From Hygrophila difformis (lineage: Eukaryota > Streptophyta > Magnoliopsida > Lamiales > Acanthaceae): a stretch of 64,000 nt of DNA. This document shows, piece by piece, positions 1-12,314 of the stretch (the stretch's first letter is position 1; each line of letters opens with the position of its first letter). Both the position numbers and the translations under genes were made by a program. The stretch covers positions 37,146,148 to 37,210,147 of the forward strand of contig JAOANR010000008.1 of NCBI GenBank assembly GCA_030278955.1. The letters are read 5' to 3'. The notes below the pieces were generated by a model. That model saw only the letters and a list, made by a program, of their open reading frames with translations. It searched no databases and was not told the origin of the DNA.

Positions 1-836
1 TGGCTTCCAGATCACCGTTTCTCCTCTCCGTTCGTCGGGTTCTACGATCTAGATCCAATAAGGGGTGTAGAAAGAAAAGAACCGAAGTTAGAATCCGTTT
101 TCGGATTGAAACGTGAAGAGATTTATCGGACTAGAGCTTACCACAACGTTTGGAGATCCTTGGATTTTCGTCCAAAGCTGCTGCCTCCGTTTGGTGCTTT
201 CCGTTGACTCCGAATTTAGGGTTTCGAACGTATAGAAGGTTGTAGGGTTTTGTAAACTTGTTTGGGGCTCCCAAGGGCTTATTTATAGATTTCTCAATCC
301 CTAGGGCGTCCAACATCTGACCTAAAGGTCTTGGGTCGAGAGATGTTCAACCGAAAGTCGAAAAATCCGCGTTCGGGCGAGAGATTCACGCAACGGGCGA
401 ATCTGTCAAGTGGCGCGGTCGTGGCGCGCTAATCCCCCTTCACCGCGCGGCCACCGCGTGACTCTCGCCTGGACTTCGGTCCGGACGGGTCGTGCGATCC
501 GTCGTGCTTTTCCGCCTCTCTTTCGGGTTTCTATCCCTCTATGCTCCCGAATTCCGATTTCCGGGGTATCTTCGGGTCTCTACTTCCTTTCTAAATTTTC
601 ACTCGGGTCTAATTAGATGTTTTGGACTCGAATACTCGAGTTCATTAGTGTCGGGTTTTGTTGTACAATTTATTTACCTTTAATAATTCTTCTTATCTAA
701 TTAAATTCCTTTTTGAGTTAAGATCCCATTTCTCATTTCCTTATCTTTATTTATTTATTTATAGTATTTATTTTATTTATTATTTATTTATTTAATTATT
801 GTTTTATTTTATGATGGAAAGTTCACGGGTATTACA
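1..836 (-). mobile_element. LTR of the nested Ty3/gypsy family, 5' part, cut by window edge
   Basis: Read on the minus strand this begins TGTAATACCCG at 836 and runs off the window at position 1. It matches the first ~800 bp of the E0 LTR (29571 onward), including the GC-rich block, a TATAAATAA box (plus positions 279-287) and the segment near a TGGATCTAGATC-like stretch. It joins directly to another LTR piece at 837, so it appears to have inserted into that copy. The short open frames here are LTR shadows, not genes. Confidence 0.8.
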
Positions 837-1404
837 TTATTTATAGATGGAAAGGACCTAAAGGTCGTCCAAAGGCAGCACTAGGATGTCTTGAGTCGCA
901 AGGTGTGCAATCGAAGTCGAAAAATCCGAATTCGGGCGAGTAAATCTCGCACGGGTCGTTTCTGCCAGTTGGCGCAATCGTGGCGCGGTCCCAAGCCATC
1001 CACCGCGCGGCCAGCGCGCCACTCACGCCTGGACTCCGGTCCGGGCGGGTCGTGCGATCCGTCGCGCTTTTCCTCCTCTCTTTCGGACTTCTATCCCTCT
1101 ATGCTATCGGATTCGGATTTCCGGGATATCTTCGGGCTCCTATTTCCTATCGTCATTTTATTCGGGTCTAAATTTACATGTGGACTCGAGTTATTGAGTC
1201 CATCGATGTTGGGTTCATGTGTGACCATTTATTTGACTAAATTGTTTTCGGCTTCCCGGGTTCTCGAAATTTTGATTCCTTTTTAATTTAAATTTCATTT
1301 CTCATTCGATTAAATTTATTTATTGACCTGCTGAATTTATTTATTTATTGTATTTAGTTTATTTATTGTATTCATTTTATGTTGAAAAATTCTCGGGTAT
1401 TACA
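837..1404 (-). mobile_element. Second LTR fragment of the same family
   Basis: On the minus strand this starts TGTAATACCCGAG at 1404 and ends just after its TATA box (about 839-847), where the first LTR piece interrupts it. It aligns with the first ~550 bp of the E0 LTR. Its 1404 end abuts LINE sequence, so this LTR probably inserted into the 5' region of the LINE. The rest of it lies left of the window. Confidence 0.75.
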
Positions 1405-1685
1405 GGGTTGGAGGCCAGGCCGTTAAACGAGGGGAGGTAGAGGAGAGTCTGGTTTTGACAGAGCTAGGAAAGGATAGGAGTGATTTGCGACTGGAAAATC
1501 TAGAGTCGGGGGGAGGCGAGGGCAGGTCTATGGAAGGGGAAGCAGTCTAGACGGGGAGCGGACGGGAGGCGGGCCATCATTGTGAGAGTGTATTATCTGG
1601 GGCCTTAGGGAAGAAAGGGACCTCAGATCTTGAAGAGGCTGCTGAATCCGCAAGCCTGGCGCCACTGAAGGCAACAGATGAAGCA

Positions 1686-1940
1686 TTGTATAAATTGATT
1701 CTGGGGAGGAAGGGAGCACGGAGGACAGGTCGTAAAGCAATTCCAAGAGCGGGACATTCTCGAGGCCAGGTTCGAGGGAAGGGCAATAGGGAGTGCGGGA
1801 TTAAGGGAGATCAGTTTGCCAATTTGAAATTCACAACAATGCGAACGAAGGAAGGCATAAAATTGGTGGATATATCAGAAATGGCTGCAATTATGGAATT
1901 GGCAGAAACTTTGGGGTTGGGGTGGTTAAAAGGTAAGTAG
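1686..1940 (+). pseudogene. LINE ORF1 C-terminal remnant (tentative)
   Basis: An open frame of 84 codons just before ORF2, rich in Arg, Lys and Gly in its first half. Plant L1 ORF1 proteins are nucleic-acid-binding and end shortly before ORF2, so position and basic character fit. No zinc knuckle or RRM motif is visible, and the frame lacks the N-terminal two thirds expected of ORF1. It could be chance coding within the LINE, so the call rests mainly on position. Confidence 0.3.
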
Positions 1941-2026
1941 GAGGTGGAGGCCAGAATTCGGGAAGAGGTGCAGAGAGGATAGGGATTTGAACATAGGTGG
2001 TGTTTTTGTTGCAGCGGGTGTATACA

Positions 2027-5000
2027 ATGAGAATTATTACCTGTAACGTAAGGGGGCTGAATGGAGGGGTTAGAAGAAGGGCTGTCATTCGGCTATGCAA
2101 GAAATGGAGACCGACAGTGATTTGTTTGCAAGAGACCAAGATGTCTGATGTACAAGGGCGGTTGGTACATCGATTGTGGGGGTCGAAAAGTTGTAACTTT
2201 TGTTTTCAACCAGCTGAGGGGAATGCTGGAGGGCTTCTAGTGGCGTGGGATAGTAGTTGCTGCTCCTTCAGTACGGTGGAAAGCACTCATTACTTCATAT
2301 GGATAAAGGGCGAGATTAGAGACGTAGGGGAGTGCGTAAATGTAGTATGCATTCATGCACCAAATAACAAAAGGGAGCGGGTTTGTATTCTGGGATAGTA
2401 TTACTGACAGATGCAATACGGGGAATGGGGAGATGTGGTGCATGACTGGGGATTTTAACGCTGTGGTTGATGGGTGCGAAAGGATGGGTGAGCAGGAGGA
2501 CGCTGGTTCGACCCGGCACTTCAGAGATTTCATAGACCGTCTGGGGATTGTAGACCTCCCTATGGAGGCAGGACACTTCACGTGGATTGGGAGGGGAGGG
2601 GGGGGCAACGCATGTAGCAGACTGGATCGCTTTTTATTATCTCCAGGGTGGCTCTGCCTCCGTGGGGCAGTCATTCAAAAGCGCTGCGAAACCATACTAT
2701 CGGACCATATCCCGGTATCCTTGGAAGTAGGCGAAAGGGATTGGGGCCCTAAACCGTTTAGATTTTATTCATATTGGATGGATGAAAAGGGGTTCAAGGA
2801 CTTGGTGGGGGAGGCGTGGGGGCAAGAAGCTGATGAGGGTAGGGATTCACGGGGGATCAAGATTTTTAACAGGTTGCGGCTGCTGCAAAAAAAAGATCAG
2901 AGCTTGGGAGGGTTTTGGGGGAGACGAGCTGGAGGCGAGGATCCGCATACTATTAAATGAGGTGGGGGAATTGGAGGACAGATTGATGGGGAATGACGGG
3001 ATGGATGAGGTGAGAGATCTGTGGAGGGGGAAGAAGTTGGAGTTAAGTAGATTGCTATTAGCCGAAGAGAGGAGTGGGCGCAGAAATCACGAGTTCGTTG
3101 GATTAGATAGGGGGATCAGAATACTCGATATTTTCATGCAATCACAGCCCTGAATAGGAGGAAGAATTATATCGGGTCGATTAATAGAGATGGGGTTGTG
3201 GTGGAGGGGACGCAAGAAATCAAAGCTTTGGCTTTTGAATTTTTCCGGGATATCTTCACCAAGAAGGAGGAGGAAGTTTTCCACCCTGCCAACCTGGGAA
3301 TGATGCGGTTGGAGGACAAAGACAAGTGCTGGTTGGAAAAGGAAATAGTGGAGGAAGAGGTTCGTGCGGCGATTTGGGGTTGTGATGGCAACCGGGCTCC
3401 CGAACCGGACGGATATAACATTGAGTTTTTTTAAAAGATATTGGAATGTGGTCAAGGGAGACGTTTTGGAAGCTGTTCGCCCGTTCGAGGTAGAGTGCAA
3501 ACTTCCGAAAGAGGCAGGTGGCTCATTCATAGTCCTCATCCCTAAGGTGGACAGGCCAGGGGGTCTCAATGATTATCGACCTATTTCCTTAGTTGGAAGT
3601 CTATATAAGATAATCTCAAAAGTTTTGGCAAGAAGAATACAAGAAGTTATAACAGGAGTGGTGGGTCAATCTCAAATGGCGTTTGTAAAAGGGAGACAAA
3701 TACTCGATGGAATTCTTGTAGCAGCTGAGGTAATTCATACAACACACACGACGGGACGAAGGGGATTTGTATTGAAGCTGGATTTCGCTAAGGCCTATGA
3801 TAATGTTTCATGGGAAGCTCTTATACGAGTAATGGAGGCAATGGGATTTGGCGCTAAGTGGATGAAGTGGATTGAGACGTGTTTAACCTCTGCAACAGCT
3901 GCTGTTATGGTGAACGGATCTCCCACCAAATTCTTTAAAATGCAGAAGGGTCTTAGACAAGGGGACCCCCTGTCCCCGTATTTGTTCGTGTTGGTAGTTG
4001 AATTATTGAATAGGATGTTGAAAAAGGCGGCAGATCATGGAATGCTAACGGGACTGAGTTCAGGGGGAGGAGGTCCGGTTGTAACTCACTTGCAGTATGC
4101 CGATGATACTTTATTATTCTGTGAGGGAGACATATCCCAGGTTATCACCATCAAAAGGATTCTTAGATGCTTAACACTCACCACGGGGCTTAAAATTAAT
4201 TTTGAGAAGAGCAGCTTAATAGGATTCAATTGTTCAGTTGATATGGAAAAGGAGGCAACCTCTATATTTGGATGCCGTGTGGGGAGCTGGCCTTTCAAAT
4301 ACCTGGGAACTCCAATTGGAGGCCGTATAAATAGTGTGGGGATTTGGCAACCGGTTCTAGATAAGGTTGAAAGTCGTTTGGCCGGGTGGAAGGGGAGATT
4401 GCTATCTCAAGCGGGAAGGCTATGCCTAATTAAATCAGTTATGAGCAGCTTACCGGTGTATTTCTTCTCACTTTTCAAAGTCCCTAGGATGGTGGCAGAG
4501 AGGTTGGAACAACTTAAAAGGCGATTTTTTCGGAACGAATGGGAGGGGTTGAGAAGGATGCACACTATTTGTTGGGGCAGAATATGTCGTCATATGGGAG
4601 ATGGGGGATTGGGCATTAGGGACATAAGTCATCTTAACAATGCTTTACTTTTGAAATGGCGATGGAGGTTTGGGGTTGAGGAGTCATTGTGGAAAGATGT
4701 AGTCGATGCTAAGTACTATGGCAAAGCAGGGCTCCTAATACCAGGGGTGAGGAAGGTTAGGTCTGTCTGGGATCGAATATGTAGCGCTTGGGAGGAAGCG
4801 GAATGGGTTGATATTGGGAGGGATTTTGCAATTCAAGTGGGTGATGGGTCGAAGGCGAGGTTTTGGCAAGATGCGTGGGTAATGGAGGGGAGTTCCCTCA
4901 TGGAGATCTTCCCCAGGATATATGCCCTTGCCATCAACAAGGAGGGGAGAGTGTCTGAATTTGGGAACTGGTCGGGCTTCAAGTGGGAATGGTGCATTGA

Positions 5001-6171
5001 GCTTCGAAGACCATTATTTGAATGGGAGGTAGTAGTCTGGAATCAAATGATGGTGTGGTTAAGCTGGAAGAGTCCACATCGATTGTTGAAGGATAGGGTG
5101 GTACGGAAAAGGGTAAGCAGTGGAGTATATTCCTCTGGTTCTTGCTGGTATAGAGAAGAAGTCGAGCACGCGGCTGCTCATAGGTGGTTTGGAAAAGATT
5201 TTGGAATATCAAAGCACCTATGAAGATTAAGCTTTTGGCATGGAAGGCTATTCATAAAGGGCTGCCGATAAAGGAGGTTCTAGTATAAAGGTGTTGTATT
5301 TCAGTTGACAACGCCCAATGTTTAATGTGTGACAGTGAGATGGAGAGAATGGATCATCTATTTAGCCAATGTGGTTTTGCAGCTGCATTATGGCACCAAA
5401 TGGTTGCGTGGCTGGGAGTGGTGTGGATCAGGCCAGGAAAGGTTGAAAATTTATGTCTCTGTCAGTTCAGAAAAGAGGGATGTGAGAGATCTCATTGGCT
5501 TGGGCACGATGTGGATAATTTGGAAGCAACGCAATAACACGTCTTTTAGAGGACAACAAAGGGATATTAATACAGCATTGGAGGAGATCAAGTGGTGCAT
5601 CAGTTCATGGTGGAAAGCGCTGATAAAAGATATCGATGTCAGCTTTGAGCAGCTCGGCCAGAGCTTCCCAGATGGATTAACAATGTGCTGGAAGATAACA
5701 AACATGGAACATCGTCGTTGTCTAGTTTGGGAGAGACCGGAACGTGGGTGGTGGAAGATCAACACGGATGGCTCGTCTATTGGCAATCCGGGACTAGCTG
5801 GGATTGGAGGAGTCATTCGAGACGACAAAGGGGAAGTAATATTTATCTTATCCGACCATATCGGGACAGCGGACGCAACCTTGGCTGAAGTAACAGCCAT
5901 AAGCCGAGTTTGCGAGGCCCTATTACGTGATCAAGGTTTTCCAATGTTTAGGTTGATTTTTGAGTGTGATTCAGTGAATGTTGTTCGGTGGTTGAAAGAT
6001 TTGGCAACAGCTCCGTGGCGATTTCGCGAGGTGCTTGGGCTGATTATTTTGGTGATGAGGTTCGCAGGGGAGGTGCGAGTACAACATATATTCAGGGAAC
6101 GTAATAGCATGGCGGATCATTGGGCTAAGATGGGGGCTGCTAGAGAAGGCAAGGTGGAGGAGTGGTATTAA
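2027..6171 (+). pseudogene. LINE ORF2: endonuclease, reverse transcriptase, RNase H (frameshifted)
   Basis: ORF2 opens at 2027 with an APE-type endonuclease start (MRIITCNVRGLNGG). It carries LQETK, a GDFN box and SDHIPVSL, the usual L1 endonuclease landmarks, up to about 2730. The reverse transcriptase follows in the 3364-5223 frame: MAFVKGRQILDG, LKLDFAKAYDNVSW, KGLRQGDPLSPYLF and the catalytic YADD at 4096-4107. A zinc-binding RT-tail region leads into an RNase H domain (5740-6130) with NTDGSS, TLAEV and ECDS carrying the acidic residues. The gene is broken by shifts near 2390, 2900, 3150, 3430 and 5220-5330, so it cannot encode a single protein. It is closely related to the LINE at 51861. 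Confidence 0.9.
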
Positions 6172-7601
6172 TTTGAGAAACTGATGTAGCAGACCTCTGA
6201 GGATATTTGATGACACAGATAATTAGGATCTCATGGAGGCTGCTGCTGTGGTTGCTGTTGTTTTGTTTTCTTTTTCATGTTGCTGCTGCTGGAGGTGTAT
6301 CGCGTGGAATGCTGTTGAGTTTTCGGAAGATGCTGCTGTTGGTACATTATCCAATTGTGAGGTAGTTGCTGCGATTAGTATGGCCCGGAAAGCAAATGTG
6401 AGTTGAAGCCTCATGGTCACATATTGCAATTGAAGTAGGGCACATTTGGCAGGAAAGATGAAGTTTGCATGGAACAAATCAAGCTCTCTACCATGCCAAA
6501 CTGGTGAGATCTGTGCCTTTAATTCTCTTGGATACGTGAATAAGTGGTGGACACTTTGGCCTTCTAGAACCTGCCTCAATCGTTCATGTTGAACCTGCAT
6601 TTGTTCACCTCAATGCATTAAATTTGAAAAGGGCACTAGGATATATTCTCTTGGTCTTTCTCTATTCCCAGCTTCTTTCACTATCTCATAGTTAGCCATG
6701 TTTTGAGCATACTTGACATATCCTTTTTATTAACTCTGCTCTATTCCTAGCTTCTGTCACCATATCATAGATAGCCATGTCTTGAACACACTTATCATAT
6801 CCTCCTCATTACCTCTGCTCTTTGCTTCCCGAATATATAGTCTGCTTCATGTCATTGCCTTTAAGAGTGTCTGTACCCTGGGGAGCGTTGAAATTGGAAA
6901 ATGATATTGGTGTTGCGAAATCGCTACTGGAAATAAGAGGAGATGGATTGTTTGTAATTATGGGTGTGTGTGATTCCATCAGGTAGAAAATGGGAGGCTA
7001 GCGATTGGTTTTGATTGGAAGTACAGATTATTGGAGCTATGAGTCAACCTCTGGAAAGAAATTTTGTAGGAAAAGATTACTATACATTGATCATGAAAAA
7101 GAAAAAAGAAAAAGAAAAAAAATGAAAAGTAAAAATAAAAAAATAAAAAAATGAAAAGATAAAAGATAGAAAAAAAAAAAAAAAGGAAAGCAAAAGAAAG
7201 ACTATAGATTATAGATTTTCGGGAGGGGAGCTTTGAGATACTTGACATTAAAGGGGTTGCTTCTGAAAGAAAATCAAGGGGTTTTGGGGGAGATAGTAAT
7301 TAGATAGAGCTGTACGGTAGAATGGGTGGTTTTAAGTTGCTGAGTCCTCTTTGCAACATGATTAGATTCTTAGTGAGAACACACATGGACAACCCCCTTT
7401 TTTTCCTCTTAGGCAATATCGGATGAAGGTGGATTTGCTGTGTTCATTGTCTTGGGCCTGTGACTGCTGTTTGTCGTCTGCTTTGTTTTTTGATTAGTAT
7501 TGATCATGTGGCTATGGATGTGGACTTAATGTACCATTGAATGTTGTCTTCAACCATTTGAATCCAATAGAATAAAAATCCGCTTTTCTCAAAAAAAAAA
7601 A

Positions 7602-7654
7602 ATTCATTGTAAAATACTTTACAAAAAAAAATTCATTGTAAAATACTTTACAAA
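7602..7654. repeat. 29-bp tandem duplication at the LINE 3' junction
   Basis: After the poly(A) tail a unit starting ATTCATTGTAAAATACTTTAC plus an A run occurs twice, at 7602 and 7631. It looks like target-site sequence duplicated together with a short A run. The 5' target-site copy is outside or destroyed, so this cannot be proven to be the LINE duplication. Confidence 0.7.
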
Positions 7655-7739
7655 GGAAATATAAATGTTGTAGTTTAAAATAGGGCCAACATGGCCACAA
7701 TACTTTATGAGTGCGTAAATTAAAATGCGGAAGTTAAAT
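7655..7739 (-). mobile_element. Old LTR (E5), left visible part
   Basis: It contains a block around 7683-7697 (GGGCCAACATGGCC) and TGCGGAAG. These match the E1 LTR (18786-18835) in the same reversed orientation. It continues at 10101 across the inserted solo LTR. Its own left end is lost to the LINE or lies outside the window. Confidence 0.55.
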
Positions 7740-10095
7740 TGTCATACCCGTGTTTTTTTTCGTGTTTTCGTGCATTTTTATAAACAAACAAACAAATTCA
7801 ACTTGTTTTGAACTACGTTATGGCTTGATCCCTTCACAGGGTACGTAGGCAGCTTAGAAGTTTTAATTCTAAGTTCAGTCACAAAATAATAAAACAAACA
7901 AAAAGACCTTAGCACGAGAAAAGCCGAAACACAACTTCAAGGAAGAATTTGATTCTTAAGGAGGGTAGACTGTAATACCCGAGAATTTTGCAACATAAAA
8001 CAAATAATTAAATAAATAAATAATAAATAAATAAATACACTAAATAAATAAAGAGAAAAAGAAATGAGAAATGAAGTCTAATCTAAAAAGGAATTGAAGT
8101 TCCAATACTCAAGACAATTTAATCGAATAACTTGTACACCGAAACCCGACACCAATGAACTCGAGAATTCGAGTCCAAACATACATTTAGACCCGAGTAA
8201 AAATTTAGATCGGAAGTAGGAACCCGAAGATACCCCGGAAATCCGAATCCGAGAACATAGAGGGATAGAAGTCCGAAAGAGAGGAGGAAAAGCACGACGG
8301 ATCGCACGACCCGCCCGGACCGAAGTCCAGATGGCAGCCGCGCGGTGGCCGCGCGGTGATTGGCCAAACGGCGCGCCACGGCCGCGCCAGCAGGCAGATT
8401 CGCCCGTTGTGAGATTTACTCGCCCGAATCCGGATTTTCCGACTTCGATTGTATTCCTTTCGGCTCAAGACTCACCAAGGCCGACCTTGGACGTCCCTAG
8501 GTCGTGCCTATCTATAAATAAGAACCCTTTTCAGCCCTGAACACTTTTCAAAACCCTACGACTCTCCATACGTTCGAAAACCCTAATCCCGGAGTCGTCG
8601 GAGGCACGAAACTAAGGCAAGGACTGTTTTGGACGAATCCGGAAGTCTTCTATCGTCGTGGTAAGTCTGATCCATTCGTCTCTTACGTTTTGATTCGAAA
8701 ACGAATCCTAACTTTGTCTTTTTCTTTCCTACACCACGAATCGGATCTAGAACGAATAACCCGACGAGCGGAGGAGATAAACGGTGGAATGGAAGCCACG
8801 CCTCCGAATCGACGAACCCGGACGACTGTGAATCTGTAAGTTAATACTTACATGGCTTTGGGAGTAATTAAAATACTTTAATCTAAAAGTTTAACCAAGA
8901 ATTCGAAAATCTGTCAGCACAAAATCTTTACCGGCGCAGCGTTTTTGCATGATTTTTCCGAACCCTTAAACGTCTTCAAACGAGAAAACTTAAAACATGA
9001 AAAACGTTCCTAATGCTTAGATGTATCTCCTGTAAAATTTTCAGAATTTTTCGTGTTGTTTTGGTATCTGAAATCGACCCGGAACTGGACTGTTTAAAGT
9101 TGAATCTTGACTTTCTTGACAGAACTTATGTCAGAACTTGTAGGCGTTTTTGACATAGGTTCTAAGCGGATTCAGATCTTTAGCCAAACATGAAAGTTGT
9201 AGATAATTGTCTTAGGAAGATCTTTAGCCCTAACTATTCACTTCGTGCCTTTATGGACGATGGTGACCCCGCGCGAAAAATTACATTGCCAAAATGGCAT
9301 GAGAAAAGGGCCTATACTCTCGTGAATGTCCATTTGGGTTTCCCGAGACTCCGGAATGGTACTGGGTATGGCGGATACGGCTGCGGCCGCCGGGCTACCG
9401 GCTAAATTTGTTGAGATTGAAATGCAATCGTGAAATACTTGAAACTATTAAATCTTGGGTGTAAGGGGGAATTAAATTAAATTATTTATTGTTATTATCA
9501 ATTTAAATTATTTAAACGCTTTATTTAAATTAATTATGGTCTTTATTTTAAATCAAGTGAAATGTGTTGTTAAATAGAATCATGAATTAGATTGGGCAAT
9601 TGGTTAGTCGAATTGAATTAAATTATATGTGACTCATTATTATCATGTTTTCATTAAATGTTAAATTAATGGCTTTTAAACCCTACGATCATGTCTGTGT
9701 TAACTTACTCAGCAAGTTGTGCTGACCAAACCATTTATTTCCTTTTTCTTACAGAGTATGTGGAATGAACTCGAGCATGTACATGCATGGGATTTTGGGA
9801 ACTTTTATATATAAATTCTTGCATTAGACTATAGTATGAACGGGCCTGTTTAACCCGTGTTTTGACCATGTTGGTCCTATTTACATTTTCCGCTGCAAAA
9901 CTTATACTCTGATATTGTTTCCGCTGCATTATGATATTATTTTCGAACTTATATTGTATGGGCTGTTTTTAAATATTTTTAAATTCTGCAATACCTAGCC
10001 TTGCATCTCTTTAATAAGCTCGAAGAAACCGTGTCTTGCTAGGGAGGTGTGGCGGTGACATCCCGACCTGGGTGACCAAAAACCAGGGTGTTACA
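7740..10095 (+). mobile_element. Solo LTR E3 with 5-bp target-site duplication
   Basis: It starts TGTCATACCC at 7740 and ends GGGTGTTACA at 10095. It is flanked by TAAAT on both sides (7735-7739 and 10096-10100). No internal region, primer site or coding sequence is present, so this is a solo LTR of about 2.36 kb. From the 5' end it holds a leader box (about 7810-7855), a second LTR-start-like site TGTAATACCC at 7971, a GC-rich palindromic block (8330-8400), a TATA box, two donor-like sites (GT at 8661 and 8836), degenerate modules (about 8981-9235) and one GCCGG/CCGGC hairpin (9389-9402). The small frames inside are not genes. Confidence 0.9.
8513..8520 (+). promoter_or_regulatory. TATA box in solo LTR E3
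   Basis: TATAAATA sits about 110 bp downstream of the GC-rich U3 block. The same box occurs at the same place in the E0 LTRs (12268 and 30112) and at 279-287 on the minus strand. By LTR convention it should set the U3/R boundary about 30 bp downstream. Confidence 0.6.
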
Positions 10096-11724
10096 TAAAT
10101 ATAAAAGGAAAATTTATGTATTTTATTATAAATAATGAAGAAAAGTAATGCGAAGGCCTACAATTGAAAACAATAATCAATGTAAAGTACATAAAGTAAA
10201 TTCAATGCAGTTTAATAAATGCGACTTTAAAAGTCTCATATCCCATGCATGCTGGATGCTCATGTGCTGTCAAACTCTGTAAGAAAAGAAATAAACAACA
10301 TACGTCAGTAAATAATTACTGAGTAAGCCAACCCCTACGATATCAAGTTATAGATTTTAAAATGGATTTACTTGAACAAAATTTATTGTTAGGAAGAACG
10401 CTAATGTAGACGTTAGAAACTATTTAACTAATTCGACTATCATATAAATAAAGTACATTTTTCACCATCGTGCACAGAATATGGGGACACCAAAAAGAGC
10501 TTCAAAAAGTGGGATTCCATCCCTTAACAATGCCAACGGCTTATCTATATCGACACGCTCCCGGGGCCCATAAAGAACACTTGCAATTATTATTTAGGGA
10601 TATATACACAATCACAATAATTATCATAAGGAGGGGGCGGCCACGCATGGCTCCACTCTAATGCACTCGCCCTCCGGAGCCTAAATGTGGGCATACCTAC
10701 TCGAAATCTAATGCACAATGAGTTTCAAATAAATTATACATGTTCAAACTTAATTAGATTTTCCAATGATAAATCTTTTTCCACCAAAACACATCACAAG
10801 ATGCCATCTTCATACAAGATGCATAAGATATTTTTCTTGATCGTATAAGATTTCATATCAAGTAAGTTATCACAATCTAGCTTGTAGAAACTTAAAATTT
10901 TCAAAACAGTTCGTTGTTACTGACAAGCGTCGGAAATAAATATTCCATTAAATAACTATCAAACGAAAAATTCTGAAAATTTTACAGTAGATTCTACAAT
11001 CAATATGGAAAACCTTTTTTGAAGAATACTAAGTTTAATTCATGCTCGAGATAGGAGAAATGAAGGCTTCAACAGAATAGTAGGGATAATCCCGCGGCTC
11101 AGAACACATTTTACAAGAAAATTTTCTGGTAGTTATTTACACGACCAAAAATTCTAAAATTTGGTAAAGAGCTTCCTAACACATATACAAACAAATTTGT
11201 AGAAGAACATAAGCCCTAATTAACGGTGGAAGTAATAGAAAAATGAGAATCTTTGTATATGCATAAACCTGTAAACTCGAGTTCGGAAAGCACAGTGTAA
11301 AGATTTAAGGTTTGGTAATTCATTATTCGGCCAAAAACTCTGAAACTTTGAAGGTAGCTTCCTAACACATTTATGAAGAACTTTGTAGAAAACTAAAATC
11401 CAAATTCACAACGGAAATACATGAGAAACAATGATTACTTTGGCTTAACAAATCTGTCAGGAACTTTAAAAACCCGATTTCAATTCCTACGGTTCAAGAG
11501 GTGAAGCAAATTGGACCCGAACATAGTATGGGGTGTGTTGGCTTGCTTTTTACCAGGTTTAGGGTTGGAAAAATACGGACTTGGTCACTAAATATGAAGG
11601 AACAATCGCCAATAGCCCTTACTCCTCTGTAGTGGCTGCATCCTTCGGAAAAACGTTGACGATGAGGAATTTCTATCCCACAATTCGACCAGGGGTAGGG
11701 AAAAGAGTAGGCATGAAGTATACC
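10096..11724 (-). mobile_element. Old LTR (E5), main body
   Basis: Divergent LTR sequence in reverse orientation. Shared landmarks with the E1 LTR include the stretch around 10280-10340 (CTCTGTAAGAAAAG, then TACTGAGTAAG) and three degenerate modules of the AAAATTCTGAAAATTTTACAG type near 10969, 11148 and 11331, spaced about 180 bp. It is interrupted by E3 on the left and E0 on the right. No gene is visible. The last five bases (ATACC, 11720-11724) are the E0 target-site duplication. Confidence 0.6.
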
Positions 11725-12314
11725 TGTAATACCCGGAAATTTTCCAACATAAAATAAATATAATAAATAAAATAAATATAATAAATAAAGAAATAAATGT
11801 AGAGGAAATGGGAAATGGAATTTAAATTAAAAAGGAAACAAAATTCCGAGAACCCGGGAAGCCGAAGACAATTTAATCGAATAAATGGTTACACGGGGAC
11901 ACGACACCGATAGACTCAATAACTCGAGTCCAAATATAAATTTAGATCCGAATAAAATTAAGATAGGAAATCGGAGCCCGAAGATACCCCGGAAATCCGA
12001 ATCCGGGAACATAGAGGGATAGAAGTCCGAAAGAGAGGAGGAAACGCACGACGGATCGCACGACCCGCCCGGACCGAAGCCCAGGCGAGTTCGGCGCGGT
12101 GGCCGCGCGGTCACAAGGGGAAGGGCGCGCCACGGCCGCGCCAAGCGACAGATTTGCCCGTTGCGTGAATCTCTCGCCCGAACGCGGATTTTTCGACTTT
12201 CGGTTGAGCATCTCTTGACCCAAGACCCTTGGGGTCAGATTTTGGACGCCCTAGGTCTTAGATATCTATAAATAAGACCTTCTAGGAGCTCCGAATGCTT
12301 TTACAAAACCCTAC

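Larger units (their letters stand above)
1405..7601 (+). mobile_element. Plant L1-type LINE, broken
   Basis: This is a non-LTR retrotransposon on the plus strand. It has an ORF1 remnant, a long ORF2 (endonuclease, reverse transcriptase, RNase H), a 1.4-kb 3' UTR (6172-7590) and a poly(A) tail at 7591-7601 preceded by TTCTC. The 3' UTR holds a purine-rich stretch (7093-7200) and no convincing gene. The true 5' end is not visible because LTR copies occupy 1-1404. The flank after the tail is a duplicated 29-bp unit. Confidence 0.9.

Noticed and set aside
8119..8468. Recurring ORFs (SDFYPSMF/GFLSLY type) in GC-rich LTR blocks, also at 410-683, 891-1286, 11827-12223 and 29673-30069
   Set aside because: They fall in the U3 block of every LTR copy and are mostly antisense to the element. 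They drift in more than one frame at once and reflect shared ancestry, not coding.
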